A DNA stretch of 64,000 nucleotides from Sphingomonas guangdongensis (GTDB lineage: Bacteria; Pseudomonadota; Alphaproteobacteria; Sphingomonadales; Sphingomonadaceae). Both the position numbers and the translations under genes were made by a program. Positions 45,270-53,261 of this stretch are shown piece after piece. The notes under the pieces are model-generated. The model saw nothing but the letters and a program-made list of their open reading frames with translations. It was not told the DNA's origin and did no database searches. The stretch spans positions 62,001 through 126,000 of the forward strand of contig NZ_OBMI01000002.1 in assembly GCF_900199185.1 (NCBI RefSeq), written 5' to 3'. The first letter of the stretch is position 1; each line of letters opens with the position of its first letter.

Positions 45270-46208
45270 TCAGCGCCCCGCCACCAGGTCGTAGTAGGAA
45301 GCCTGCACCTTGCTGACGTAGTTCCGCGTCTCCGCGTAAGGCGGCACCTGCATGCCGTACTTGCGGACCGCGCCTTCGCCCGCGTTGTAGGCGGCGAGGA
45401 CCAGGTCGAAGCGGCCGTCAAGGCGCCCCCACAGCTTCTTCAGCAGCCGCGCGCCGGCATCGATGTTGGTCGCCGGATCCAGGAGGTAGCTGGCGTTGGC
45501 GACGCCCAGGTCTGAACCTGTGCCCGGCATGATCTGCATGAGCCCGCGCGCGCCGACCCGGCTGACTGCGCCGGGCCGATAGGCCGACTCCTGCTTGATG
45601 ACCGAATGGAGCATCAGCGGATCGACGCGGTGGCGAGCGGCGGCGCGGGTGATCAACGAGTCGTACGGCGTGGTGAAGCTCGCCGGGCGCATCGCCAGGA
45701 TCGCCGACTCGCTCGGGGCGACGAAACCGACCGGCGTGGTGGCGGGCTCCTCGGCGGCCAGCGCGGTCGGTGCCGGCGCGATGGCGGCGGGCGCCTCTTC
45801 CTCCTTCGGCAGGATCGGGATTATGCGGACGACGCGGGTGCCGGCGGCGCCGACGGCCGCGGTCTGCACGGTGGTGTCGCCGATCCGGCCCTTGCGCACG
45901 CGCTGAGCCTGGTAGTGACGCGCCCCGTCGATCGAGACCGGCGCGCCATCGAAGGGGCGGGCGGCGGGACCGGGATCGGGCAGCGCGGCGACCACCACCG
46001 CGTCGGGAGAGCAGCCATCGAGCGCGGTGAAGCGGCGCAGCGTGTCGGCACTGGCGACTCGCACCGGCACATCGACCGGGCACGCCAGCGGCTCCGGCAA
46101 CGGGCGCTCGTCGCGGGCGAACGCGGGGGAGCAGAGGCCACCGACCACCATTGCCCCGATTGCCAAAAACTGGTGCTGGATACGGGCGTTTCGCTTGCTG
46201 CGCTTCAC
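45270..46208 (-). CDS. Lytic transglycosylase (T3SS-associated)
   Basis: A 312-aa exported protein with signal peptide (about 1-32). A Pro/Ala-rich middle is followed by a C-terminal SLT domain: LITRAAARHRVDPLMLHSVIKQES with catalytic Glu207, then GARGLMQIMPGT and LVLAAYNAGEGAV. It opens peptidoglycan so that the injectisome can pass. GTG 46208 is chosen because GGGGAGAG lies 6 nt upstream; an earlier in-frame GTG lacks a ribosome-binding site. It is the first gene of the leftward operon. Confidence 0.9.
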   Translation of the reverse strand: MKRSKRNARIQHQFLAIGAMVVGGLCSPAFARDERPLPEPLACPVDVPVRVASADTLRRFTALDGCSPDAVVVAALPDPGPAARPFDGAPVSIDGARHYQAQRVRKGRIGDTTVQTAAVGAAGTRVVRIIPILPKEEEAPAAIAPAPTALAAEEPATTPVGFVAPSESAILAMRPASFTTPYDSLITRAAARHRVDPLMLHSVIKQESAYRPGAVSRVGARGLMQIMPGTGSDLGVANASYLLDPATNIDAGARLLKKLWGRLDGRFDLVLAAYNAGEGAVRKYGMQVPPYAETRNYVSKVQASYYDLVAGR

Positions 46209-46668
46209 CGTGACTCTCCCCACAACCGCGCAGGAATGACCTGCGCCCGATCCGAGGGGTTCTGGTGCTGCCGAAAACACGCCCTGTTTCAGCAACACTT
46301 CATTAATGCATGTGACTTCGCATTGAAGGCAACAGCTTTTTGCACGAACCCGCTGTTTTCGCGTCCTAATTTGTTACGCCGACGACTCCATCTCAGCAAA
46401 ATGACTATGTTCCGTCGCTTCATCGCTGATGGCACACCGCTCGCCGCACAGTTTCATTGACAGGTCATAATCGGCGGTCATTAGCTCTGCATCGGTTCGT
46501 CGGGATCGGGTTCTGACTGACGTGCCGACCGTCCCTGCTGCGGCCGAAACGCCCTTTGGTGCAGCGCGTGTTTGAGTGAGAATCGCTGGCGCACCTTTGC
46601 CGTGCTCCCGCGCTGCAGGATGCAGCGGCGGGTCGCGCAACCGGACGCCGCATGACGGAGGGCGCGCG
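46209..46668. promoter_or_regulatory. Divergent T3SS promoter region (no gene)
   Basis: These 460 bp separate the two T3SS operons and hold no convincing gene. Base composition is visibly less GC-rich around 46290-46400 (CATTAATGCA, CTAATTTGTTACG). An imperfect inverted repeat CTTCATTAATGC (46298-46309) / GCATTGAAG (46320-46328) lies about 90 bp before the transglycosylase start. The long leader to sctU (over 200 bp) leaves room for several regulator sites. The CTCCRCGTTTCG element is absent; only its CGTTTCG core appears near 46545 on the minus strand. Confidence 0.55.
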
Positions 46669-47817
46669 GTGGCAAAGGGTGGTGACAGCGGCGAGAAGAC
46701 CGAGCTGCCGACGCCCAAGCGGCTGCGTGACGCCCGCGCCAAAGGCGATGTCGCCAAGTCGAAGGAGTTCGGCACCGCGCTCGGCGCGCTCGCCTGGCTC
46801 ATCATGTTCGTGTTCGCGGCCGGCTATGTGGCAAGCAGCATCGCCGCGCTTAGCGAACAATCGCTGAGCGCCGCCGCGAGTGGTGAGTTCGGCAACGCCG
46901 CCTGGTCGCTTGGCGCCGCCTGCGTTCGGGTGCTGCTGGTCGCCACCGGGCTGCTGCTCGCTCCGATCGCGGCCTTTCTGCTGCTCGCCGAGGCGCTCCA
47001 GATCGGGCCGGTGTTCACGACCGAGAAACTCAAACCATCGCTCGACAAGATGAACCCGCTCGAGGGATTGAAGCGGATGTTCGGCAAGGACGGGCTGGTC
47101 GAGCTCGCCAAGTCGCTCGCCAAGGCGCTGGTCCTGGTCGCGATCACGTGGCTGGCGATCAGGGCGGTGCTCCCGGAGCTCGGCACGATGATCGCGGCGG
47201 CCGGCTGGTCACCCGTCGATGGCACCGGGCCGGAGGCCGCGCGGCAGAGCCTGGCGCTCACCAGTTCGGTCACGGTGCAGCTGCTCGGCTGGACGGTGGC
47301 GGCGTTCCTCGTAGTCGCGGTACTCGACCGGATCTGGACCAAGCACAGCTTCACCAAGCGCATGAAGATGAGCCGCCGCGACGTGAAGCAGGAGCACAAG
47401 AGCGACGAGGGCGACCCGCACGTGAAGTCGCACCGGCGCGAGTTGCACCGCGAATGGTCGAGCGGCAATCCGGTCGGCGCCGCACGCAAGTCGGCGGCGC
47501 TGCTGGTCAACCCGACCCACATTGCGATCGCGCTGGACTATGACGCCGACGAGTGCCCGGTGCCGGTGATCGCCGCCAAGGGAGAAGGGCCGCTCGCCGC
47601 GGCGATGCGCGCAGCGGCGAGCGAGGCGGGGGTGCCCATCATCCGCAACGTGAGCGCCGCCCGCGCGATCTGGGCGCGCGGCGCGGTCGGTGACGTGGTG
47701 CCGGAGGATCTGTTCGACGCGGTGGCCGAGGTGATCCTGTGGGCGAAGCGCGCGCGCGACGGCAAGGCGCCGATGGTGCAGGACGTCGACGCGGCGGCGA
47801 TGCCGGCAAGGGGTTAG
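46669..47817 (+). CDS. sctU: T3SS export apparatus switch protein SctU
   Basis: A 382-aa protein with four membrane helices (about 35-215) and a cytoplasmic domain bearing the autocleavage site NPTH (281-284). The family blocks EKTELPTPKRLRDARAKGDV and KMSRRDVKQEHKSDEGDPHVK are intact. The length is close to FlhB (about 380) and slightly above typical injectisome SctU (about 350). GTG 46669 follows GGAGG. It is the first gene of the rightward operon and acts with SctP in substrate switching. Confidence 0.95.
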   Translation: MAKGGDSGEKTELPTPKRLRDARAKGDVAKSKEFGTALGALAWLIMFVFAAGYVASSIAALSEQSLSAAASGEFGNAAWSLGAACVRVLLVATGLLLAPIAAFLLLAEALQIGPVFTTEKLKPSLDKMNPLEGLKRMFGKDGLVELAKSLAKALVLVAITWLAIRAVLPELGTMIAAAGWSPVDGTGPEAARQSLALTSSVTVQLLGWTVAAFLVVAVLDRIWTKHSFTKRMKMSRRDVKQEHKSDEGDPHVKSHRRELHREWSSGNPVGAARKSAALLVNPTHIAIALDYDADECPVPVIAAKGEGPLAAAMRAAASEAGVPIIRNVSAARAIWARGAVGDVVPEDLFDAVAEVILWAKRARDGKAPMVQDVDAAAMPARG

Positions 47818-47821
47818 GCTC

Positions 47822-48175
47822 ATGGGTTTCGGAACGCTGCTGTCGTCGCTCGCGGCGCTCGTCTTCTCGCTGGCGCTGGTGCTTGGGCTCGCCTGGGGCG
47901 CGATCTTTCTGCTGCGCAAGTGGCAGGACCGTTCGCTCGGGCCGCGCGATGCAGAGCGCGCCAACGACCGTCCGTTGCGTTTCATCCGCGCCCTGCCGCT
48001 CGGTCAGCGCGAGCGGGTGGTGCTGATCGAGGTGGGCGAGGAGACGATGCTGCTCGGGATCGGCGCGGGCGGCGTGACGTTGTTATCTCGCTGGGACGCC
48101 GGCGGAGCGGTCACTGCTGTTCCTGCGCCAGCGCCCGCCCCACCGCGGCCTGCGCCGCTCGGCGGTGACTGGTGA
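47822..48175 (+). CDS. FliO-like export-apparatus assembly protein
   Basis: A 117-aa bitopic protein: one membrane helix (about 10-32) followed by a small cytoplasmic beta domain, FIRALPLGQRERVVLIEVGEETMLLGIG. This is the FliO signature, in which a short strand set precedes LLG. FliO helps assemble the FliP/FliR core in flagella and is normally absent from injectisome operons. Here it lies between sctU and sctQ, 4 bp after sctU and overlapping sctQ by 4 bp (GTGA). A Pro/Ala-rich tail ends the protein. Confidence 0.78.
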   Translation: MGFGTLLSSLAALVFSLALVLGLAWGAIFLLRKWQDRSLGPRDAERANDRPLRFIRALPLGQRERVVLIEVGEETMLLGIGAGGVTLLSRWDAGGAVTAVPAPAPAPPRPAPLGGDW

Positions 48176-49128
48176 GCGGCGAGATGGCGGCGCCGGAAGC
48201 GCTCGACCTGCGGACGCTTGACCCGGTGCGTCAGGGTGCGGCGGAGCGGCTCGCGCTGCTGCTGGAGCGCGCGCCGGCCGGGGAGGGGGTGACGCTGCGC
48301 GCCTCGCTCCGCGACGATCGATCGGGCTGGTGGTGGGTCGGCGATGACTCGGTTTCGGTCAGCATCGACTCGGTTGCCGGCAATGCCGCCGCGCTCCATC
48401 CGGAGCGAGTCGACGAAGTGGTCGCCGCACTCGCGACGGCGGAGCCGCTGCTCGACGCGGTCGAATCCGTCACGGGCTGGGTGATCGAGCCCGGCCGAGC
48501 GGTGCGAGACGTGCCCCAGGACAGCGTTGTCGTATCAATTGCGGCGTCCCGAAATGGGACGGCCTGGATCACGCTGTCGCTCGCGGTCCCGACGGCGCTG
48601 GCGGCTGCGACGCAGACCGAAGCCGTAACGAATCGGTGGCTGCGCGATGTGCCGCTCCCTGCCGCGCTAAGCATCGCCGCGGCGGCGCTGGCCATCGACG
48701 ACGCGGCGGCGCTCGGGCCTGGCGACTTGCTGGTCCTGCCGGCCGGTCCGTGGCGCGGAACGGTAACAATCGCCGCGCAGGGCGACCTCGCCGTCGCGCT
48801 GGAACCGGGGAGCGGCACGCTGGTACACGCCCCGGCGTGGAACGGGAGGGACGGGGCCTTGGATGACGACCAGCCGGCGGCCGACCGGATGCGGGAACTG
48901 CGGGTGAGCGTCGCGGTGGGACTGCCGGACGTGGCGGTGACGGCGGCCGACCTTGCCGCGCTGCGCGAGGGCGGGACGCTGCCGCTCGGGCCCGTCACCG
49001 CCGGGCTTGCCGTAACGCTCTCGGTCGGCGGCCGTGTCATCGCCGCGGGAGAGATCGTGCGGCTGGGCGATCGCTTTGCCGTCCATGTCGACAGGCTGGC
49101 ATCGGTCCCGACCGAGAGTGCCGACTGA
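48172..49128 (+). CDS. sctQ: T3SS cytoplasmic-ring protein SctQ
   Basis: A 318-aa protein. The C-terminal SpoA domain (about 240-312: ELRVSVAVGLPDVAVTAADL, LPLGPVTAGLAVTLSVGGRV, GEIVRLGDRFAVHV) is that of SctQ/FliN. A second, divergent SpoA-like fold is probable around 140-220 (LGPGDLLVLP). It builds the sorting-platform pods below the injectisome. GTG 48172 is the coupled start; ATG 48184 is an alternative. It is followed by sctR with a one-base overlap. Confidence 0.85.
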   Translation: MSGEMAAPEALDLRTLDPVRQGAAERLALLLERAPAGEGVTLRASLRDDRSGWWWVGDDSVSVSIDSVAGNAAALHPERVDEVVAALATAEPLLDAVESVTGWVIEPGRAVRDVPQDSVVVSIAASRNGTAWITLSLAVPTALAAATQTEAVTNRWLRDVPLPAALSIAAAALAIDDAAALGPGDLLVLPAGPWRGTVTIAAQGDLAVALEPGSGTLVHAPAWNGRDGALDDDQPAADRMRELRVSVAVGLPDVAVTAADLAALREGGTLPLGPVTAGLAVTLSVGGRVIAAGEIVRLGDRFAVHVDRLASVPTESAD

Positions 49129-49814
49129 TGGACATGTCGTCCTTCACGCCGGGCTCGGCGCTCTTCACCGTCATCATCCTGGCGCTCGCGCCGTTCTTCG
49201 CGGTGATGGTGACGTCGTTCACCAAGATCGTGGTGGTACTGAGCCTGCTGCGCAACGCGCTCGGGCTGCAGCAGGTGCCGCCCAACGTCGTGCTGAACGG
49301 CCTGGCGCTGATCCTGACCGCCTATGTCATGTACCCGACGCTCACCGACATGACGATCGCGAGCGGCGTGGCGCAGAGCGCGACCATGCCCGGCGACGAG
49401 CAGCCGGTGCGCACGATCGAGGGGACCGACGCGATCTTTGCGTCGGCCGACCGCGCCAAGGAGCCGCTCCGCCAGTTCCTCCTGAAGCACAGCGACCCGC
49501 GCGAGCGCGCCTTCTTTCTCGGCACCCAGCGCCGGATCAGCGGGCCGGAGCAGGGCGCCACGATCGGCGAGCGCGACTTCATCGTCATCATCCCGGCGTT
49601 CGTGGTGCGCGAGCTGACGGTCGCGTTCCAGATCGGTTTCCTCATCTTCCTGCCGTTCCTGGTCATCGACATGGTGATCTCGAACATCCTGCTCGCGATG
49701 GGCATGATGATGCTGTCGCCGGTCACGATATCGCTGCCGTTCAAGATCCTGCTGTTCGTGCTGATCGACGGCTGGGTGAAGCTCAGCCACGGGCTGGTGC
49801 TGTCCTATGTCTAG
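49128..49814 (+). CDS. sctR: T3SS export apparatus protein SctR
   Basis: A 228-aa FliP/SctR-family membrane protein with four helices. Blocks are FAVMVTSFTKIVVVLSLLRNALG, VPPNVVLNGLALILT and LTVAFQIGFLIFLPFLVIDMV...MMMLSPVTISLPFKILLFVL. There is no cleavable signal peptide as in flagellar FliP, in line with injectisome SctR. It forms the pentameric core of the export gate. The ATG shares one base with the sctQ stop. Confidence 0.95.
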   Translation: MDMSSFTPGSALFTVIILALAPFFAVMVTSFTKIVVVLSLLRNALGLQQVPPNVVLNGLALILTAYVMYPTLTDMTIASGVAQSATMPGDEQPVRTIEGTDAIFASADRAKEPLRQFLLKHSDPRERAFFLGTQRRISGPEQGATIGERDFIVIIPAFVVRELTVAFQIGFLIFLPFLVIDMVISNILLAMGMMMLSPVTISLPFKILLFVLIDGWVKLSHGLVLSYV

Positions 49815-49829
49815 CGGGAGCGCGGCCAG

Positions 49830-50096
49830 GTGAGCGGCGACATGCTGGGGCTGACCACGCAGGCGCTGTGGCTGGTGCTGCTGCTGTCCGCGCCGCCGAT
49901 CATTGCCGCCTCCATCGTCGGGCTGCTGGTCGCGGTGGTGCAGGCGGCGACCCAGCTCCAGGAACAGACGCTCCAGTACACGCTCAAGTTCTTCGCGATC
50001 GTGCTGACGCTGTTCGTCACCGCCTCGCTGCTGTCGGGCGCGCTGCTGCAGTTCGGCGATGCGATCTTCTCCGGCTTTGCGGAAATGGTCCGTTGA
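49830..50096 (+). CDS. sctS: T3SS export apparatus protein SctS
   Basis: An 88-aa two-helix hairpin protein of the FliQ/SctS family (LWLVLLLSAPPIIAASIVGL, ATQLQEQTLQYTLKFFAIVLT). Four copies surround the SctR5T1 core of the export gate. GTG 49830 comes 15 bp after sctR; ATG 49842 is possible. The end overlaps sctT (TTGA). Confidence 0.93.
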   Translation: MSGDMLGLTTQALWLVLLLSAPPIIAASIVGLLVAVVQAATQLQEQTLQYTLKFFAIVLTLFVTASLLSGALLQFGDAIFSGFAEMVR

Positions 50097-50926
50097 GCAC
50101 CGCCGCGACGACCGGCCTGATCGACATCGCGCCGTGGACGGAGCAGGTGCTGACGGTCGGCGTTGCCGCCGCGCGCTTCGCCTTTGCGTTCGTGATGGTG
50201 CCGATCTTCTCGCCGCAGGTCATGCCCGCGACCGTCCGCAACAGCATCATCATCGCTTTCGGCCTGATCGCGCTGTCCATGCCGCTCGGCTTCCGCCCGG
50301 GCGAGCTAGCCGCCAGCGACTGGCTTTGGCTGTTCGCCAAGGAGATCATCGCGGGCGTCACGATCGGCTTCTTCTTTGGAACCGTCATCTGGGCAATGGG
50401 CGCGGCCGGCGAGATCATCGATACCAAGGTCGGTGCGACCATCGGCCAGCTGGTCGACCCCTTGAGCGGCATGCAGGAGTCGATCACCGCCACGCTGCTC
50501 AGCCGGCTGGCACAGATCCTGTTCGTGTCGGCGGGCGGGATCACGCTGCTCGTCGGCACGATCATGCTCAGCTACACCGTCTGGCCGCTTGGGCCCGGGG
50601 GCATGCGCTTCGACGCGCAGGCGGTGCGCCTGTTCGAGGGCGAGTTCGGGCGCATGTTCACGCTCGCCTTCATCTTCTCCGCCCCCGTGATCCTGGTGCT
50701 CTACGTGATCGACCTCGGCATGGGGCTGCTCAACCGCTTCGCGCAGCAGTTCAACGTCTTCTCGCTCTCCATGCCGATCAAGGCCGCGGCGGCGACCGCG
50801 GTCATCCTGATGCTGCTGCCGTTCCTGGCGGACGCCGTGCTGCGCGACATCGGCAGCCGCCGCGACGTCGCCGACGCGGTACTGGAACAGGTCGGCCGCC
50901 CGCAGGCGGAAGAGGCGCCGCGATGA
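50093..50926 (+). CDS. sctT: T3SS export apparatus protein SctT
   Basis: A 277-aa FliR/SctT-family protein with about six helices. VMVPIFSPQVMPATVRNSIIIAF, KEIIAGVTIGFFFGTVIW and AGEIIDTKVGATIGQLVDPLSG are the typical blocks. It ends in a short charged tail. The start is TTG 50093, overlapping the sctS stop by 4 bp; no ATG or GTG gives a full-length protein in this position. Its stop overlaps the next start (ATGA). Confidence 0.93.
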   Translation: MSTAATTGLIDIAPWTEQVLTVGVAAARFAFAFVMVPIFSPQVMPATVRNSIIIAFGLIALSMPLGFRPGELAASDWLWLFAKEIIAGVTIGFFFGTVIWAMGAAGEIIDTKVGATIGQLVDPLSGMQESITATLLSRLAQILFVSAGGITLLVGTIMLSYTVWPLGPGGMRFDAQAVRLFEGEFGRMFTLAFIFSAPVILVLYVIDLGMGLLNRFAQQFNVFSLSMPIKAAAATAVILMLLPFLADAVLRDIGSRRDVADAVLEQVGRPQAEEAPR

Positions 50927-51321
50927 CGCGCGACACGGTGGCGGGCGCCGTTCCGGCGCATCGGCCGCGCTCCGGCGAGGGCGTGTCCGACACGGCCGAG
51001 CTCACCCGCCTGGTCGAGCTGCTGCGCCAGCACGAGGCGGCGCAGCCGACCCGTCCGGACGTCCGCATCGGCGAGTTCCTGGTCGATGGCATGCGGGTGC
51101 CACTCCCGTTCCTCGCCGGGCTGCAGTCGCTCACCCGGACGGAGGCGGCGGCGCTGCGCCTGCTCGGCTGGGGCCGCGCCAATGCCGACATCGGCCTGCT
51201 GCTCGGCATGAACGAGAGCACCGTGCGCTCCCACCTCAACAACGCCGTCGGCAAGCTCGGCATCGACGGCATGCGCAAGCTCGGCTGCATCGCCGGCTTG
51301 CTGTTCCACCCCCTCGATTGA
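50923..51321 (+). CDS. LuxR-type HTH regulator in the T3SS operon
   Basis: A 132-aa protein with only a C-terminal LuxR/GerE helix-turn-helix (about 69-126: SLTRTEAAALRLLGWGRANADI, MNESTVRSHLNNAVGKLGI). The N-terminal 65 residues are polar and match neither a receiver nor an autoinducer domain. It is coupled to sctT by a 4-bp overlap. By position it is the likely transcriptional regulator of the T3SS genes, possibly acting at the recurring CTCCRCGTTTCG elements; that link is untested. Confidence 0.8.
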   Translation: MTRDTVAGAVPAHRPRSGEGVSDTAELTRLVELLRQHEAAQPTRPDVRIGEFLVDGMRVPLPFLAGLQSLTRTEAAALRLLGWGRANADIGLLLGMNESTVRSHLNNAVGKLGIDGMRKLGCIAGLLFHPLD

Positions 51322-51337
51322 TCAACCGGAGTCGCCT

Positions 51338-52924
51338 GTGACCGCCACGACGATGATGCGCGCGCTTGCCCTTCTCGCGCTCTGCGCTGCCGGAGCCGCC
51401 GAGGCGCAGCGCCGCACGCCGCGCGGACCGGACATCGTCGTGGAGGCCCCCAACAAGGCCGCGCCGATCGGCGGCGAGCTGTTCCCGGTCGACGCGCCGC
51501 CCCCCAATTCGTGCCTGGTGAACGCTCCCGCGCTCGCCGCGACCAAGCCCGCCGCCGGGGTGATCGACGGCAGCCGCATGAACCTGAAGGCGCTGGAGAA
51601 GCTGCGCCGCAGCCGTCAGGGCGTGCTGCTGGTCAGCGGCGTCAACCTCCCCGGCCAGCGCTTCGACGCCAAGAAGCGGCTGTCGGACATCTGCTTCATG
51701 GGTGCGAAACTGGGGCTGTCCGACTGGTCGGGGTTCAGCGGCTCGGGCATCGGCTTCGTCGACAGCGACCTGACCGGGGCAAAGTTCGTCGCCGCGCAGC
51801 TGCCCTGGGTCCTGTTCCGCAATGCCAAGCTGACCGGGGTCGACGCGACCGGCGTAGCGCTCACCCGCGGGCGCCTCGATGGGGGCTGGAGCGGGTCGAT
51901 GCGCGGGCTTAAGCTCGACAAGGCCAGCCTGTTCGGCTTCCGGATCGAGTGTGGCGTGACGGAGACGGACGGCTGTCCGCTCGAGCGCGACGGCCTGTCG
52001 CTTAAGGAAGCCAATCTGGCGAAGGCGAGCGTGTGGCCCTTTCCATTCACCGACGTCGATGCGACCGGCGCGATCCTCGACCAGACCGAAGTGGGCGTCG
52101 ACCACCTCGCCCGGTTGCAGGGCGCGCGACTGCTCGGTTCGCTGGTGGTGCGCAGCCGGCGGAGCGCCGCCATCTACCTGCCGGCGGAGATCGCACGCAT
52201 CCAGCAGGCGTTTGCCTCCGGCGACCAGGCGGCCGACTGCGGCGCGATCGTGACGCCCGTCCAGCGCTCGATCTGCGCGACCCAGAACAGCGAGCTGCGC
52301 CGCCTGGACAAGCTGGTCGCGCAGGCGGAGGCGGGCGCGCGCACCCGGGTGCCGGCGCGCGGCGTTCGCGCATCGTGGCTCACCCAGCGCGACGCCTGCG
52401 GCGAGCGCGGCGAGGAGGAGATCGCCCGCTGCCTGGTGCCGGTCTACCGCGCGCGATACGAAGCGCTGGCGCGGGCGGGCGGACGTCCGGCCTGGATGCG
52501 GCCGGGCGGCATTGCGATGTTTCTGTCCGGCGATTCCGCGCTCTCTCCCGACCTTGCGCGGTCGGAGCTGTTCATGCGGACGAGCCCGGTGCTGCTCGAG
52601 TCGGCGCAGGCGCGCGTGCTGCTGAAGGTCGGCGCGGACGGCCGGATCGAGGCGCGCGGCGCGGCGGCGGGTGGCTGCCAGCTCCAGGCGGAAGGCCTCA
52701 GCTACGACTCCGCCAAGCTGATGCTGGTCGGCGGCGGCCGCCCGCGCACCAAGCGCCGCCCGGCAGTGCAGGGTACCGCCGTGATGCAACTGACCGGCGA
52801 CGAGCTCCGCCTGATCACCACCGGGGAGCCCTATGTGTCGTGCGGATCGAACGGCATCTTCGTGCCCATGACCCGCGCCAACGTCCCCGAGGCGTCGTTG
52901 GCGGTCATGTGGGAGGAGATGTGA
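51338..52924 (+). CDS. Exported protein with pentapeptide-like repeats and an LprI-type (DUF1311) domain
   Basis: A 528-aa protein with signal peptide (about 1-23, ending AEA). Residues about 90-250 contain imperfect pentapeptide-like repeats (FVDSDLTGAKFVAAQLPWVLFRNAKLTG). Residues about 300-370 form a Cys-containing LprI/DUF1311 unit (TPVQRSICATQNSELRRLDKLV, WLTQRDACGERGEEEIARCL). The C-terminal part is of unknown fold. It is the last gene of the rightward operon, 16 bp after the regulator, with CGGAG before GTG 51338. LprI-type domains inhibit lysozymes in some bacteria; a role near the transglycosylase is speculative. Confidence 0.62.
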   Translation: MTATTMMRALALLALCAAGAAEAQRRTPRGPDIVVEAPNKAAPIGGELFPVDAPPPNSCLVNAPALAATKPAAGVIDGSRMNLKALEKLRRSRQGVLLVSGVNLPGQRFDAKKRLSDICFMGAKLGLSDWSGFSGSGIGFVDSDLTGAKFVAAQLPWVLFRNAKLTGVDATGVALTRGRLDGGWSGSMRGLKLDKASLFGFRIECGVTETDGCPLERDGLSLKEANLAKASVWPFPFTDVDATGAILDQTEVGVDHLARLQGARLLGSLVVRSRRSAAIYLPAEIARIQQAFASGDQAADCGAIVTPVQRSICATQNSELRRLDKLVAQAEAGARTRVPARGVRASWLTQRDACGERGEEEIARCLVPVYRARYEALARAGGRPAWMRPGGIAMFLSGDSALSPDLARSELFMRTSPVLLESAQARVLLKVGADGRIEARGAAAGGCQLQAEGLSYDSAKLMLVGGGRPRTKRRPAVQGTAVMQLTGDELRLITTGEPYVSCGSNGIFVPMTRANVPEASLAVMWEEM

Positions 52925-52931
52925 GGCCGAG

Positions 52932-53129
52932 CTAGCCCTTCGTCTTCTTGGCCTGCGCGGCAACGATCGCGGCGAAGGACGCGAGCATCGAACCCGCCAC
53001 CGCCACGAACACCGGCGATCCCCGATCCGTCGCGATCATCCACACGGCCAGCGCGATCAGCGCCAGCGCCGCGCCCAGCATGATCCCGACGAGGAAGCGC
53101 GACGTCGGCACGCCGGGTTGTTCGGCCAT
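52932..53129 (-). CDS. Small two-helix membrane protein
   Basis: A 65-aa protein with a short polar N-terminus (MAEQPGVPTSRF), two hydrophobic helices (GIMLGAALALIALAVWMI and VFVAVAGSMLASFAAIVAA) and a basic tail (KKTKG). AAGGAG lies 8 nt before ATG 53129. The family is unknown. It is convergent with the T3SS rightward operon, which ends 7 bp away. Confidence 0.65.
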   Translation of the reverse strand: MAEQPGVPTSRFLVGIMLGAALALIALAVWMIATDRGSPVFVAVAGSMLASFAAIVAAQAKKTKG

Positions 53130-53261
53130 GTCATCACTCCTTCGTTCGTCCTCGCGGAACCCACGGTGCCGCAGCAACGATATCGAACGCTTCGATGGTG
53201 ACAAGTGAGAGCGACTTGAAGTCCGCAGCCGGGGAGCGGACAGCGGGAGATCAGGTTCGCA

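Noticed and set aside
46440..46660. Possible small genes in the sctU leader
   Set aside because: All frames are short, lack ribosome-binding sites and give low-complexity Arg-rich translations.
46669..50926. Reading the rightward operon as flagellar (fliO-fliN-fliP-fliQ-fliR-flhB)
   Set aside because: The paired operon has a secretin, SctD, SctI and lipoprotein SctJ, and there are no flagellin, hook, rod or motor genes; SctR lacks the cleavable FliP signal.
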